DNA of 28,009 nucleotides from Chara braunii (lineage: Eukaryota; Streptophyta; Charophyceae; Charales; Characeae): contig BFEA01000250.1 of the NCBI GenBank assembly GCA_003427395.1, positions 1,115,470 through 1,143,478 of the forward strand, in the 5' to 3' direction. Below, one piece after another: positions 9,461-17,890 of the stretch. Numbering within the stretch: the stretch's first letter is position 1; every line of letters begins with the position of its first letter. A program made the position numbers and the translations under genes. Under the pieces are notes generated by a model, which was not told where the DNA came from, searched no databases, and saw only the letters and a list, made by a program, of their open reading frames with translations.

Positions 9461-10410
9461 TAAGGCTGGGAGGTCCCCATAAGCTTGGGGAGACTCAGTG
9501 CTTCGTTTCTTTTGGTTTTGATTGGAGCGTCAGACCCTTCTATAAGTGTAGGGGGTCTGATTGCTTTGGAGGCTAGGATGTCCCCATAAGTTTGGGGAGA
9601 CCTAGTGCTGTGAATTGCATGGAGGGTCAGGACGCTCTATAAGTTTAGGTGACCTGATTGCTCTGACTTGCGAGGGTTTGATTGTGGTTGATTTTCAGGG
9701 GCTCAGGGCATTCAATAAGTTTTGGTGCTCTAAGCTGCCTTGTTTCCTTTATGGGTTTTCTCAGTTTCTTTGGTTTCTGAACGAGGAGGCTGAGCCTTTT
9801 GATAAGTTTAGGTGACTCAGTCTCTTCCTGTGTTTATTTAAGAAAATACCCCTGGCAAAGGGGCAGACTCTTCTGTAAGTTCAGGGGGTCTGACTCAATG
9901 CCACACACATGATGGTTCATACGAAAATGAATCTGGCAGAGAGTTAGATCCTTCTGTAAGTTCAGGGGGTCTGGCTCAACGCCTCGCACATGTTAGAACC
10001 CAATGTTATAATTTGGCTATACGTTATTATTATTCTATTACAAACAGGCTAGTCAGACACGGGTTCCATAAGATTGGATGGTCTGACTATAGCTTATCGT
10101 AAATTGAAGCGAGTACAATTAATAATATAATGGAAGGTAACTTGGGCCGGATGAGCACTGTTTCTAAGATGAATGGCTCAGTCCTACGCCCACCTTAAAG
10201 ATTAAGGTTCAGAGAGGTATATATAACTTGGATATTTTAAACAGTTCAGGGCGACTAGAATGGTCTAGTCATGTGCCCAAAGAAGAGAAAAGTAGTTGTG
10301 CTCTCTGTTTGTGTATACTTGGCTAAGTTAAAACGGTCTATAAGTTTAGGTATTCTGTCTTTAGGCCTGGCTAAGTTGAGCGCACTCTGTAAGTTCAGGT
10401 GGCCTGACCT
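9461..10410 (+). repeat. Array of hairpins with conserved loop and changing stems
   Basis: At least ten units share a loop core like (C)TRTAAGTTYAGG or ATAAGYTT. Their flanking arms differ between units but stay complementary. Examples: 9530-9537 TCAGACCC with 9553-9560 GGGTCTGA. 9573-9577 CTAGG with 9601-9605 CCTAG plus CCCC/GGGG. 9627-9631 TCAGG with 9653-9657 CCTGA. 9790-9794 CTGAG with 9816-9820 CTCAG. 9864-9868 CAGAC with 9888-9892 GTCTG. 9941-9951 GAGTTAGATCC with 9967-9977 GGGTCTGGCTC, using G-T wobbles. 10051-10058 AGTCAGAC with 10081-10088 GTCTGACT. 10152-10156 TGAGC with 10176-10180 GCTCA. Further degenerate units lie at about 9470-9500, 9705-9735, 10330-10360 and 10376-10408. Spacing is irregular (about 44-111 bases). 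No known family is recognised. Confidence 0.8.
10253..10270 (+). other. Perfect hairpin GACTAG/CTAGTC within the array
   Basis: GACTAG (10253-10258) and CTAGTC (10265-10270) enclose AATGGT, with GGGC and GCCC further out as an outer pairing. The loop lacks the TAAG core of its neighbours, so it may be a different element. Confidence 0.6.
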
Positions 10411-10690
10411 ATGCCTTATGTAAGCTGGGTATAAAGGGTTGAAGCATTGAAAGATCATGAACTATTGTTTGTTCAGGTATACCTTGGGATGACGAGAGTA
10501 CTTACCTTCGTGGTTTGGCCTACATGTGACTGAGTGAGGCTACTACTTGGTTTGAGTTTCAGTTAATAGGTAGTCGTTTTAGTCGCTTGCCACGTGCTAG
10601 AGTCGTAGGAGTTAGTTTCAATTCCTGCATTTTCTGAGCTAAGTTTTTTTACTTAGATCAATTCTCGCATTTTCTGGGATCTTTTGTTAT

Positions 10691-11035
10691 ACTTGGCCTT
10701 GTATAAATTTTGGTAAGCTACTTTCTCTACGGTAAGCGCTGCTGAAATTTCTACAAATCCAAGAAGTTAGTCAAATTTTGGCTTTTCAAAGTTCAACTTG
10801 TCTAAAGTTCATACTTGGCTTAGTAAGAATCAGGAAAGTCTCATTTTCTAAAGGGAGTGTTGCCCAAATTTTTGCTAATTCAGAGAGTTAGACAAAATTG
10901 GACTTTGGAAACTCAAAGACTATTTCTGTTTTTATATTCGGACTGATATAAATTTTGAGAAGGCACTTTTCCTACGGGAAGCGTTGCCGAAATTTTCTTA
11001 GTTTAAATGAGATAGACTATATTTTGACAGGTGAC
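10691..11035 (+). repeat. Diverged tandem repeat, period about 122 bp, three copies
   Basis: Copies start near 10691, 10813 and 10935, each 122 bases apart. Each runs through a TTGG or TCGG...TAAATTTTG-like start, then CTACGG(G/T)AAGCG(C/T)TG(C)C, then AAATTT, then (A/G)AG..AGTTAG or GATAGAC..AAATTTTG-like text. Divergence is high but the internal order is constant. It is AT-rich with no coding signal. Confidence 0.7.
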
Positions 11036-11842
11036 GATTCTGGTAGTCCACTCTGAATAGGGGAGATTTTGTCGTGAGTCTACCTTTCTTTGGACACTTG
11101 CTTAGAGGTAGGCTTATGTATAGTTAACTATGATGATTTTGGTAAGATCATGATATGAAGATTGTTCTCCATAGACTTATAGGGTTAGCCTGGGGCATTG
11201 ACCTGTCATGTGTTACATGTCTTCTTGATCGTTTGATTCAAGTTCAGGATTAGATTTAGCTTGATCCCTTGAGGATTATCTTCAGTTATCACTGATAATA
11301 GGTCGGTTGCCGATTCGTCGGTCTACGATTCAACTCCAATCCACTCTTGCCCACTCAACCTAAAGGCTTTAGCCCAGTGGTTTGAATTGTTTCATTGTGT
11401 TTTTACCCGGACTTTACTGAATGGTCATTTAATTAAAGTACTGAGTACTTATTTTGGGGAGTTGCACAAGAGTGAGGTTTGTATGGCTAAAGCAGGGAGT
11501 ATGAGTGCAAGGAATGGTTGAAGTTGACCCCGTGTAGTGCGTGGNCTTCTGGATGAATCTTTGATGTGATTGCAGGTGCGTTTGTGGTTCGGACTCTGGA
11601 TGTGATTGTCTGCGATTACATACATGTATGGCTGAGAGGAGCCCCACTGTGACTGTGATAAGTGATCGTCCTATATAATTAATCCTCATATATTTGCGAG
11701 TACATTAAGTATTTGAGAGACCTATTATGTTTGGGCATAAGGGTTATCCAGATTTTGTCTTGAGAGAGAATGAAGATTCCCTTCTTACCCCTGCTTTTTA
11801 GATTTGTATGGTTGGACGTTGTAGTCCGTGACAGTCGTCAAA
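11036..11842. other. Gene-free stretch, one ambiguous base
   Basis: This is mixed-composition sequence with no recognised gene or element. Position 11545 is an N, the only ambiguous base in the window. Confidence 0.6.
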
Positions 11843-11868
11843 GTTAGACCCCTTGACTTTCGCCCAAG

Positions 11869-11957
11869 CCTGGAGTAGGACTCATCTCCAGGGCAGTAAG
11901 GAGCGACTGCCACCACAGGTATGAACCCGTGTACCACCCACTCTGCACAGTGTGCAG
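11869..11957 (+). other. Two perfect 7-bp hairpins
   Basis: CCTGGAG (11869-11875) pairs with CTCCAGG (11886-11892). CTGCACA (11943-11949) pairs with TGTGCAG (11951-11957) around a single G. Both lie in the folded region that might be the 3' part of the LSU-like sequence. Confidence 0.6.
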
Positions 11958-12036
11958 AAGAGGGTGTGTGATCTTCAACAGCGCATGGCGCATGACGGTT
12001 GTCCAGCGTCGAGAGATTAACCCTGCGTCTGTGCGG

Positions 12037-12048
12037 TTTTATATAAAG
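12037..12048 (+). promoter_or_regulatory. TATA-like sequence
   Basis: TTTTATATAAAG stands out in GC-rich surroundings and is followed by CpG-rich DNA and a hairpin (TTTCGA...TCGAAA). It could be a core promoter, or a chance AT run. No gene follows that I can recognise. Confidence 0.2.
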
Positions 12049-12175
12049 TCTCGCGCGCGACGCCTTTTCGATTTTCGCGTCGAAAGGTTATGAGATAGTT
12101 ACTGAGGGGCTAGGAGCGTTGTCGCGTTGTTCGCGTTGCGTTGTTTTGTATCGCGTTGCTCGTATGGGGTCATGT

Positions 12176-12201
<26 letters not shown>
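12176..12201. repeat. (TG)n microsatellite
   Basis: There are thirteen uninterrupted TG dinucleotides. Confidence 0.95.
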
Positions 12202-12206
<5 letters not shown>

Positions 12207-12659
12207 TGTTGTGTTGTTAGAGTGATGTGCGCGTGGTGTGTGGGATGCGTCCTTGTCGACCGACGACGAACTGCGCTTGGGACTTCAGCCCCCTAAGATG
12301 TCGGTTCGCGTGCGGGTCCGATAGGCGTATTGCCGCGCGTACCCCCTATGCTACAGCGAACGAGAAACGCCCTCGGCTGGTCCACCTCTGCGATTACAAC
12401 TGATCAGCTTTCGTACTGCGGACTGGTAGCTCGGCGGGGATACGCCCACCAAAGGGAGGTGACAACTCCCGTAAGGTGGAGGTAAGTTGTGCCTCGCGTA
12501 GGCCCTATCCTGTCGTAGGGGCTCGCGAGAGGTATGGCTGGCGCACTCCGCCGGAGCGGGCTAAGGAAGCTCCATTTGTGTGTTCGCGACGAGGTTGGTC
12601 CAACTCCTGCGTGACGCGGCCGAGAGGGTCCCGCGCTGCCACGTGCGGTACCGGACCGA

Positions 12660-12935
12660 TGCGCTCGACAGCGGTGACCCTATAACATTTTGAGGGGCCT
12701 TACAATTAAGAGAGTTGTCGAGGGTGGAAGCCACTCTCTGTCCGTCAGAAACAGTTAGGTCGGTACTGGGGCAGTTTGTGTTGCCTTGTAACCTTAGCAG
12801 GGGGTATGAAATCTGATGATTTCTGGTATGAGGATTGAAAGCCTGGTCGGCTTGTCCTTCATCTGTGGTGAAGGTAGGAGACGAATTGTGAATGGTTCTG
12901 GTTCTCGTTCTTTTTTCCTTTTGGTTTTTAAATGG
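12660..12935 (+). repeat. R1-type repeat, copy B
   Basis: This parallels 13148-13425. Both contain GACC.TATAAC or GACCTTGTAAC, a hairpin with loop core (G/A)AGGG(T/A)GGAA, TGTCCGT, ACAGT.(A/C)..TCGGT, CTGGGGCAGTTTGTGTTGCC, a CT or AC rich box, GAT/GAC palindromes and a final stretch ending in T-rich sequence. The hairpin is AGAGAGT 12709-12715 with ACTCTCT 12733-12739. Confidence 0.8.
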
Positions 12936-13005
12936 GAAGGTGAAAGTCAGAAGTACGGTTTGGAAGGAATTTTTGATGAGCTCGCGCAATAAAGGAAGGG
13001 TAGCT

Positions 13006-13157
13006 CAGGGTGGCAAGTCTACTAGAAGGGCGGGGTGGGGCGACATTGCCCGGTGCTGGAGCAGTGGCTCTGTGACCAAGAGGAGCCTGAGGCCTTTGGA
13101 GTTATGCCGAGGATGGAAGGCATAACTGCCTCGTTCAACGTAGCTGATACTGGGGCG
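13006..13157 (+). repeat. R1 repeat, copy C
   Basis: This is the direct-orientation partner of 5070-5220, 7.94 kb away. Its hairpin is AGTTATGCC 13100-13108 with GGCATAACT 13119-13127 around GAGGATGGAA. One loop base differs from copy A, and the stem gains an outer A-T pair. Confidence 0.85.
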
Positions 13158-13425
13158 GTGACCTTGTAACCCGGTAGGGGGGGGTTGCAGCTAAGGAGGT
13201 TGTCAAGGGAGGAAGATACCTCTTGTCCGTAAAAAAACAGTCAGTTCGGTGCTGGGGCAGTTTGTGTTGCCTTGTCACCCTAGCAAGGGGGGTGTGAGAA
13301 CTGACAACTTCTGGTACGAGGAGTGAAAGCTTGAGTGGCGGTTTCTTGCCTGTAGTGAGGGTTTGAGTTGAATTGTTGTGGTTTTGTTTCTGACTTTCAT
13401 CTTTTTGTTTTTCATAAGTTTTTGA
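13148..13425 (+). repeat. R1-type repeat, copy D
   Basis: This continues directly from copy C and pairs with copy B. The hairpin is AGGAGGT 13194-13200 with ACCTCTT 13218-13224 around a 17-base loop that includes AAGGGAGGAA. The loop length equals copy B's, while the stem sequence has changed on both sides. Confidence 0.8.
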
Positions 13426-13580
13426 TTTCCCCACATGTTCCTTCATTATCATCAAGTGGTAGGGGGTGGTTCTCTCAACTCTTGAGAATGTCTTAGAATT
13501 TTTGGTACTTCTTGCAACTCATTTCTAGGTTTCTTTGGTGCTTTTAGATTCAGGGACCTGCGTTTTTTTCGATGCCAGAA

Positions 13581-13640
13581 CGATGCTGGCCGGAGCTGGG
13601 GGGTTGCCCTGTAACCTGTCGATAGCAAGAGCGTTAGACC
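13581..13640 (+). repeat. R1-related fragment E (GCTGGCCGGAGCTGGGG...CCTGTAACCTG)
   Basis: This short match to the CTGG(C/T)CGG...CTGGGG...GCC(C/T)TGTAACC core is also seen at 12752, 13235, 14917, 27268 and 27398. It is cut by the poly(T) start of LINE-B. Confidence 0.7.
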
Positions 13641-14900
13641 TTTTTTTTTTTTTTTTTTTTTTTTTAATTCAGAACCTCTCAGTTCTGGCCCCTGCCATTC
13701 TGGGGAGCAACAGTCCGGTTCCTATTCCCCCGGCAATTCAATAATGAATACAATGAAAAATACGCACGCTCCTCCCCATTATGGCTGAGAGGCCCGAGTG
13801 GACGAGTGGACAACATTGATTGGTTCCTTAGGGAAGGATATACCACCCCTCGCCCCTGCCTAAGTTAGCCTATGGTAAGAATGTATCCTCCTATCTTATC
13901 CTTCCGGGCTGCTTCTGCTGGAAAACCCTCTCTCCACTTTCCTAGGGATACCTCTTCAGTCTGAAGTCTGACCACCAAATAATAATGATATATCTAGCAT
14001 CCTTTGTCTAGATCCTCCCTTTATCTAATCTCTCCTCTTAACTTTCTTCCCCTCCTCCAAACCGTTCTAGATTTACCAAAGCAAGTCCTGACTGAGGAAA
14101 AGAGTCTGAAAAACAAGCTGGTGGTCTCAAAGAAGCTTCATGTTGGATGTCAAACCAGTTATGAAAGGTGATCTGATAGTCCCTTCTGAACGTCTCCTGA
14201 TCCCTTTCCCCCCCTGGCCAATTTACTTCTCCCAATTTCTCCCTTGATGCATCCCCCAACCATTCCAAAGTGAATTTCAGAATTTTCTGCTTAATGTCTT
14301 TTTTCTGTTTGAATTGTGAAAGTTTTTCTTTCATCATTTCCCATTGGTTTCTGATTTTCGTTTGGACAAACTGTTGGATTACTTATGCCGGTTTTTTTCC
14401 TTCCATCTTTGTTTTTTCAATTGTTATTACACATCTTTTATGTCATAATGCCCATAATTCAGCTTTTCTGCCCAATCGATAGAAGTTTTGTTGGAACACT
14501 GATAACTCAATTAATATCGGATTCCAGTATCCAAGAAGGATTGCTCTCCAGTCCCATGGCCATTCCAAGCCTGTTATCCTTTGCCACACATAGTCCCATC
14601 GTCGCCATATCAGAACAGCGCCTGGACATTGCAAAAAAATGTGTTCTATTGTTTCTCTGTATTTTATACTAGGAAAGGTCTGTACACAAGAGATACACCA
14701 TGGTAACGCCATTCCCCGTTGTTCAAGTGTAGAGCGATCTATTATCCAATCATTTGTGGGTAAACATCTATGTATTATCTGGCACCGTAAGGATGCAAAC
14801 TTGGTCGGCCTCTCCTTTAAGCTCTGAAACCATCTTACTGGTTGGCCTGGTAGAGAGATCTGAGGATGCCTTGGGCCGGGCATTCCAAAGGAAAACCAAG
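13641..14900 (-). mobile_element. LINE-B, 5'-truncated LINE remnant with poly(A)
   Basis: This is a minus-strand LINE copy. Its 3' end is the 25-base T run at 13641-13665, which is the poly(A) tail seen from the + strand. Its body is the ORF2 C-terminus at 14038-14883 followed by about 370 bases of 3' UTR. The 5' end falls within the zf-RVT domain near 14900. R1-related fragments E and F sit on either side. No clean target-site duplication is seen. The tail motif shared by the other LINEs is not recognised here, so this may be another subfamily. Confidence 0.9.
14038..14883 (-). pseudogene. LINE-B ORF2 C-terminus (zf-RVT)
   Basis: One reading phase covers the whole segment with a single stop at 14443-14445. 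The upstream part reads RCQIIHRCLPTNDWIIDRS, then CISC, ETIEHIF, CPG, WRRWDYVW and GRKAELWAL, the zf-RVT order with its Cys pair and His. The downstream part ends in a FTLEWLGD-containing tail matching the NWLGG tails of LINE-A, -C and -D. No RT catalytic residues are present because the copy begins after them. It cannot move on its own. Confidence 0.9.
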
Positions 14901-14914
14901 GGTTGCTTTCGGGA

Positions 14915-14995
14915 CAATGCTGGCCGGAGTTGGGGTGAGTCGTGTTGCCCTTTAACCTGGGGGCATGAGGCCTGGGAGAGCCCGACAGGGAATTA
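14915..14995 (+). repeat. R1-related fragment F
   Basis: It has GACAATGCTGGCCGGAGTTGG and then TTGCCCTTTAACCTGGGGGCATGAG, the same core as fragments E, G and H. It lies next to the 5' end of LINE-B. Confidence 0.65.
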
Positions 14996-15540
14996 CACAG
15001 TGCTAGAGAATTTTAGAGTGTTTTGTTGAGGTTTCCAGGGATTCTGAGCATTAGAAGAACTTTCGGGCTTTTTTGTTTTTCTTAGTAATAGGTCAGTAGT
15101 ATTCACGTTTTCCTAAATCTTCCTGAAATTTTCTTGAATTTTTCATAAGTTCCTAGATGTTTCTTAGCCGACATTTCAAATCAACTGTATAAATTCTAAG
15201 AAAAAAGAAAAAAAGAACGGGGTGTGGGTTTGTGTGAGCCCCTTCCACACTCAGCCTGCAAGTCACAAATTATTGAGTGAGTCCCGCCGGCTCCTAGCAT
15301 GCAAGTCACAAATTTCATAAGTCCTCCGAAGCAACTCTCGACGACCCATGAAAATTCCCGACTTCACCGTTCTGTCCGAAGCAACTCTCGAGGATCCATG
15401 AAAATTTTGTGACTTCAGCAGTCCATCCAAAGCTACGGCGACCGCTGTTTGTCTACTGCTTGCCCACACAGCACACAGATACACTCAAATACATGAAGAG
15501 AATTTGTGAGGGAACTGGTTCTTGTGTGTTGTATGGCGTA
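14996..15540. other. Gene-free flank with a 50-bp tandem repeat
   Basis: I see no gene. Two 50-base copies start at 15325 and 15375 (TCCGAAGCAACTCTCGA...CATGAAAATT), preceded by two copies of TGCAAGTCACAAATT at 15257 and 15300. The rest is unremarkable. Confidence 0.6.
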
Positions 15541-15555
15541 AGGAGAGAAGACGAG
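15541..15555. repeat. Target-site duplication of LINE-C, left copy
   Basis: AGGAGAGAAGACGAG is identical to 17080-17094. It directly abuts the poly(T) end of LINE-C. Confidence 0.95.
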
Positions 15556-15595
15556 TTTTTTTTTTTTTTTTTTTTCCCAGAAAACCCGTGGTGTT

Positions 15596-15694
15596 AGATA
15601 GGGGTGGTGATATGAGCATACACTCCTACCTGACACACTGGGGGCTCCAGTCTATTGGTGGGGAGCTGCACCTGCTGGAAAACAGGTCCAGCGT
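15596..15694 (-). repeat. LINE 3' tail with three hairpins (LINE-C copy)
   Basis: On the minus strand it runs AAGGGACGCTGGACC, then H1 GCTGGA/TCCAGC, H2 GCTCC/GGAGC, then H3 AGGTAGG/CCTATCT (+ strand 15625-15631 with 15596-15602, one G-T wobble) with an inner GTGTATG/CATATCAC. H3 is unrelated in sequence to H3 in LINE-A or LINE-E but sits in the same place. Confidence 0.8.
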
Positions 15695-17079
15695 CCCTTG
15701 AGATGTCCATCCTCAACCTTAGTGGCACCTTTCCAAGCCACCTTCCCCATTCTCCCCCCCTGTTTCCCACCAAGCCAGACCAAGTTGAACTGTTGTATTT
15801 GCTGGGAGATTTCATTTTTATTGGACATAAATTGAATTTTTTCTTTTATGACTTCCCATTGGTGTAGGATGTCTGTCTGAATGTGTTCTTTTATGGTTTC
15901 AGTGAACTCCGGGTCATCCATGCTGGCTCCTTCCCACTCAAAGATGCATCTTCGTCTCCAAATGGCCCATAAGATTGCTCTCCTACTGATAATAAACAGG
16001 TTGTGAGTAAAATCATCTAAGGGTTCAGTATTCCATTCTTCCAGTAGGAAGGGCTTCCAGCCCCATGACCATTATGACTTTGTTTCTAAGTTGCTCCAGA
16101 TTTTGTCCCACCATCTCCATAGCCAGATTGACCCCGGGCATTGAAGAAATATATATTCAATTGTTTCCGAGATCATTCTACTTGGGTAGACATTTCGTTT
16201 GCACCATTGTTGGACCTGGTTGATCCTATCCTGTGACGTTCTATCTATCAACCAGTCATGAGTGGAAAGACATCTGTGTTCAATCTGCCATTGTAACGAT
16301 GCAATTTTGGCTGACTTATAATTTTTGCTGCGAAACCACTTAATGTGTCTTAGATCATTAAGATCTAAATTAAGGTGTCTCATCCATCTTTTAGAAACTT
16401 TATCCTTGAGATTGATTTTCGGTCTCAGCATTATGTATGTTGATTTGACTGAGAGGGTATGGAGTGATCTGGAATAGTTCTTATTGTCTTTGAGTTGTGA
16501 TCCCCACTTCCAAGATGCAGGATCCATTGCTAGGTGTGAGATGGGGGTATTGGGTCTGAATGCCAACCACTCCTTTCTCATTTGTAGTATTCTAATTCTG
16601 AAAATTTGATCCGCAATTACCCATCTGACTTCATCCTGTGGGTGAGGAACTACTCGATTATCTACCTTAAGAATGAAAAGGGAGGTTAAAATATCTCCAT
16701 TTGCGTCAACTTCCAAGACATTACCTATGAGATGACTATTGTCAATGAAGGCCACCCAGTCATTTGTCCTAGTGTCAGGACCCTTTTTGAGAATACGGAT
16801 TTATTCCAAGGGAATTAACTCGATAATCTTTTCCAGAGTTAGTTCCACCTGGTGACAATATCTTAGTGTATTATGAATTTCTTCCTTTGTAACCCAATCC
16901 TTTGATTCTTTATTCCAGATGTCCTTAATCCTAACTATTCCCTTCCTAATCCACCCTTTCCAAGGTGAGTCATTGCAATTCAACAGGACACCTCGATTAT
17001 CCCTTATCCATGTGTTATTAAAAAAGGGTTGTTGACAAACTTCCTTCCATCTCTTGGGGTGGATCTTATCTGGTAGAGG
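15652..17079 (-). pseudogene. LINE-C ORF2 C-terminal half
   Basis: A single phase runs from the 5' truncation to the stop at 15652-15654. Stops at 16801-16803 and 16072-16074 are among the interruptions. Recognisable in order are SPWKGWIRKGIVRIKDIW, LSVKSTYIMLRPKINLKDKV, IASLQWQIEHRCLSTHDWL, WCKRN, ETIEYIFLQCPG, WRWWDKIW, RRAILWAIWRRRC and VWLGG. These are the post-RT and zf-RVT parts, and the RT catalytic core is missing. In this copy the frame runs without interruption into the tail, ending KGRWTCFPAGAAPHQ, so the last codons overlap hairpins H1 and H2. Whether that reflects the ancestral C-terminus or a deletion of 3' UTR is open. Confidence 0.9.
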
Positions 17080-17094
17080 AGGAGAGAAGACGAG
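17080..17094. repeat. Target-site duplication of LINE-C, right copy
   Basis: It is identical to 15541-15555. Confidence 0.95.
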
Positions 17095-17838
17095 CTGACA
17101 ATGAGAATTCCAAGTTTGTGAAACCTAACATATTGTAGCCGACTGAGGGTTCGAACTCACGATTACTTTATCAACTGTTGCATTTGTGTAACATTCAAGC
17201 AGTTGTGCTGGGTTCCCCCATTTTCTTTCTTTCTTTCTTTGGGCCTCGTCACACCACTGTGGAAAACGCGATTTTCGATAGTTTTTGTTGGCCGCACAGG
17301 CTGTCGAAATTGGAGACGAAAAGGAAATTCGCAAGTTGTCAGAGAATGTTTCTCGACATCTCCTCCTGTCGAAAGTTGTTGAATCCCCACCCAGCCTGCT
17401 ACTGCGATGCTTTCGACAGCCATCGGCTTCACCATCGACTTCTCTTCGAAATTTGGTGAGTGGGTGTGAGGTCGGGATGGACTAATGCTTGTCGTACCCT
17501 CGGGTGCGTTCGTCTTTTTCCATCTTGCATTGCATTCACGAGTGCGTCCACTCTACAGTGCTGTGTGGCTAAAGGGGGGCAAACTGTCGAAGGGAGACTG
17601 TCAAATTTGTTCTGACAGCCGTCGAATGTTTTTGCCTTTCGACAGTGGTGTGGCGAGACCCTTTCTTCATTCATATTTAATGTTTTTTGCCAAACGGCAG
17701 AGGCCCTGTGCCCATGCCACGACAAATGATTATAATGGAAACAAAAAAAACAGAGCATGCCAGGACAACTGTCTCTTAGTTTCCGGACTTCTTTCCCCCT
17801 CCAAGCAACTGTTTAGTCCTCGCTTTTTGGAATGGATA

Positions 17839-17841
<3 letters not shown>
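17095..17841. other. Gene-free stretch with recurring CTGTCGAAA/TTTCGACAG words
   Basis: No gene is recognised. CTGTCGAA(A) occurs at 17301, 17366 and 17584, and its reverse complement TTTCGACAG at 17411 and 17637. A short (CTTT)n tract lies at about 17223-17240. Open frames here lack any recognisable motif. Confidence 0.55.

Positions 17842-17890
<49 letters not shown>

Larger units (their letters stand above)
11990..12680 (+). rRNA. Possible 3' portion of the diverged LSU rRNA-like sequence
   Basis: This CpG-rich block has weaker LSU-like anchors in order. GGTTATGAGATAGTTACTGAGGGG near 12085-12110 resembles the GTTACCACAGGGATAAC region. GCGTTGTTTTGTATCGCG follows. Then GATGTCGGTT comes near 12298 and CCCACCAAAGGGAGGTGA near 12447. 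Each is only moderately similar, and a (TG)n run interrupts the block. If real, the LSU-like sequence would span about 7 kb with a 2-4 kb hairpin-rich insert between its halves. Alternatively it is unrelated CpG-rich DNA, which is why confidence is low. Confidence 0.25.
15556..17079 (-). mobile_element. LINE-C, 5'-truncated LINE insertion with perfect TSD
   Basis: This is a complete insertion, defined by a 15-base perfect duplication on both sides. The 3' end is 22 T at 15556-15577 (poly(A) on the minus strand), and the 5' end is truncated inside ORF2 at 17079. This is the mark of target-primed reverse transcription. The tail motif with hairpins lies between the poly(A) and ORF2. Because the duplication is still perfect, it is among the younger insertions in the window. 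Confidence 0.95.

Noticed and set aside
9871-9884. Loop words like TGTAAGTTCAGG as 5' splice sites
   Set aside because: GTAAGT resembles the donor consensus, but many units have ATAAG instead, and there are no exons.
9461-10410. CRISPR array
   Set aside because: Spacing is irregular, the conserved part is the loop rather than a whole repeat, no cas genes are present, and the genome is eukaryotic.
11816-12440. Possible LTR (starts TG, TATA-like box) followed by TGGTAGCTCGGCGGGG as a primer-binding site
   Set aside because: No second LTR copy, no gag or pol and no terminal CA before the supposed primer site.
12561-12989. Open frame of about 142 codons on the minus strand
   Set aside because: It spans the R1 hairpin repeats, and the second repeat copy does not preserve the frame.
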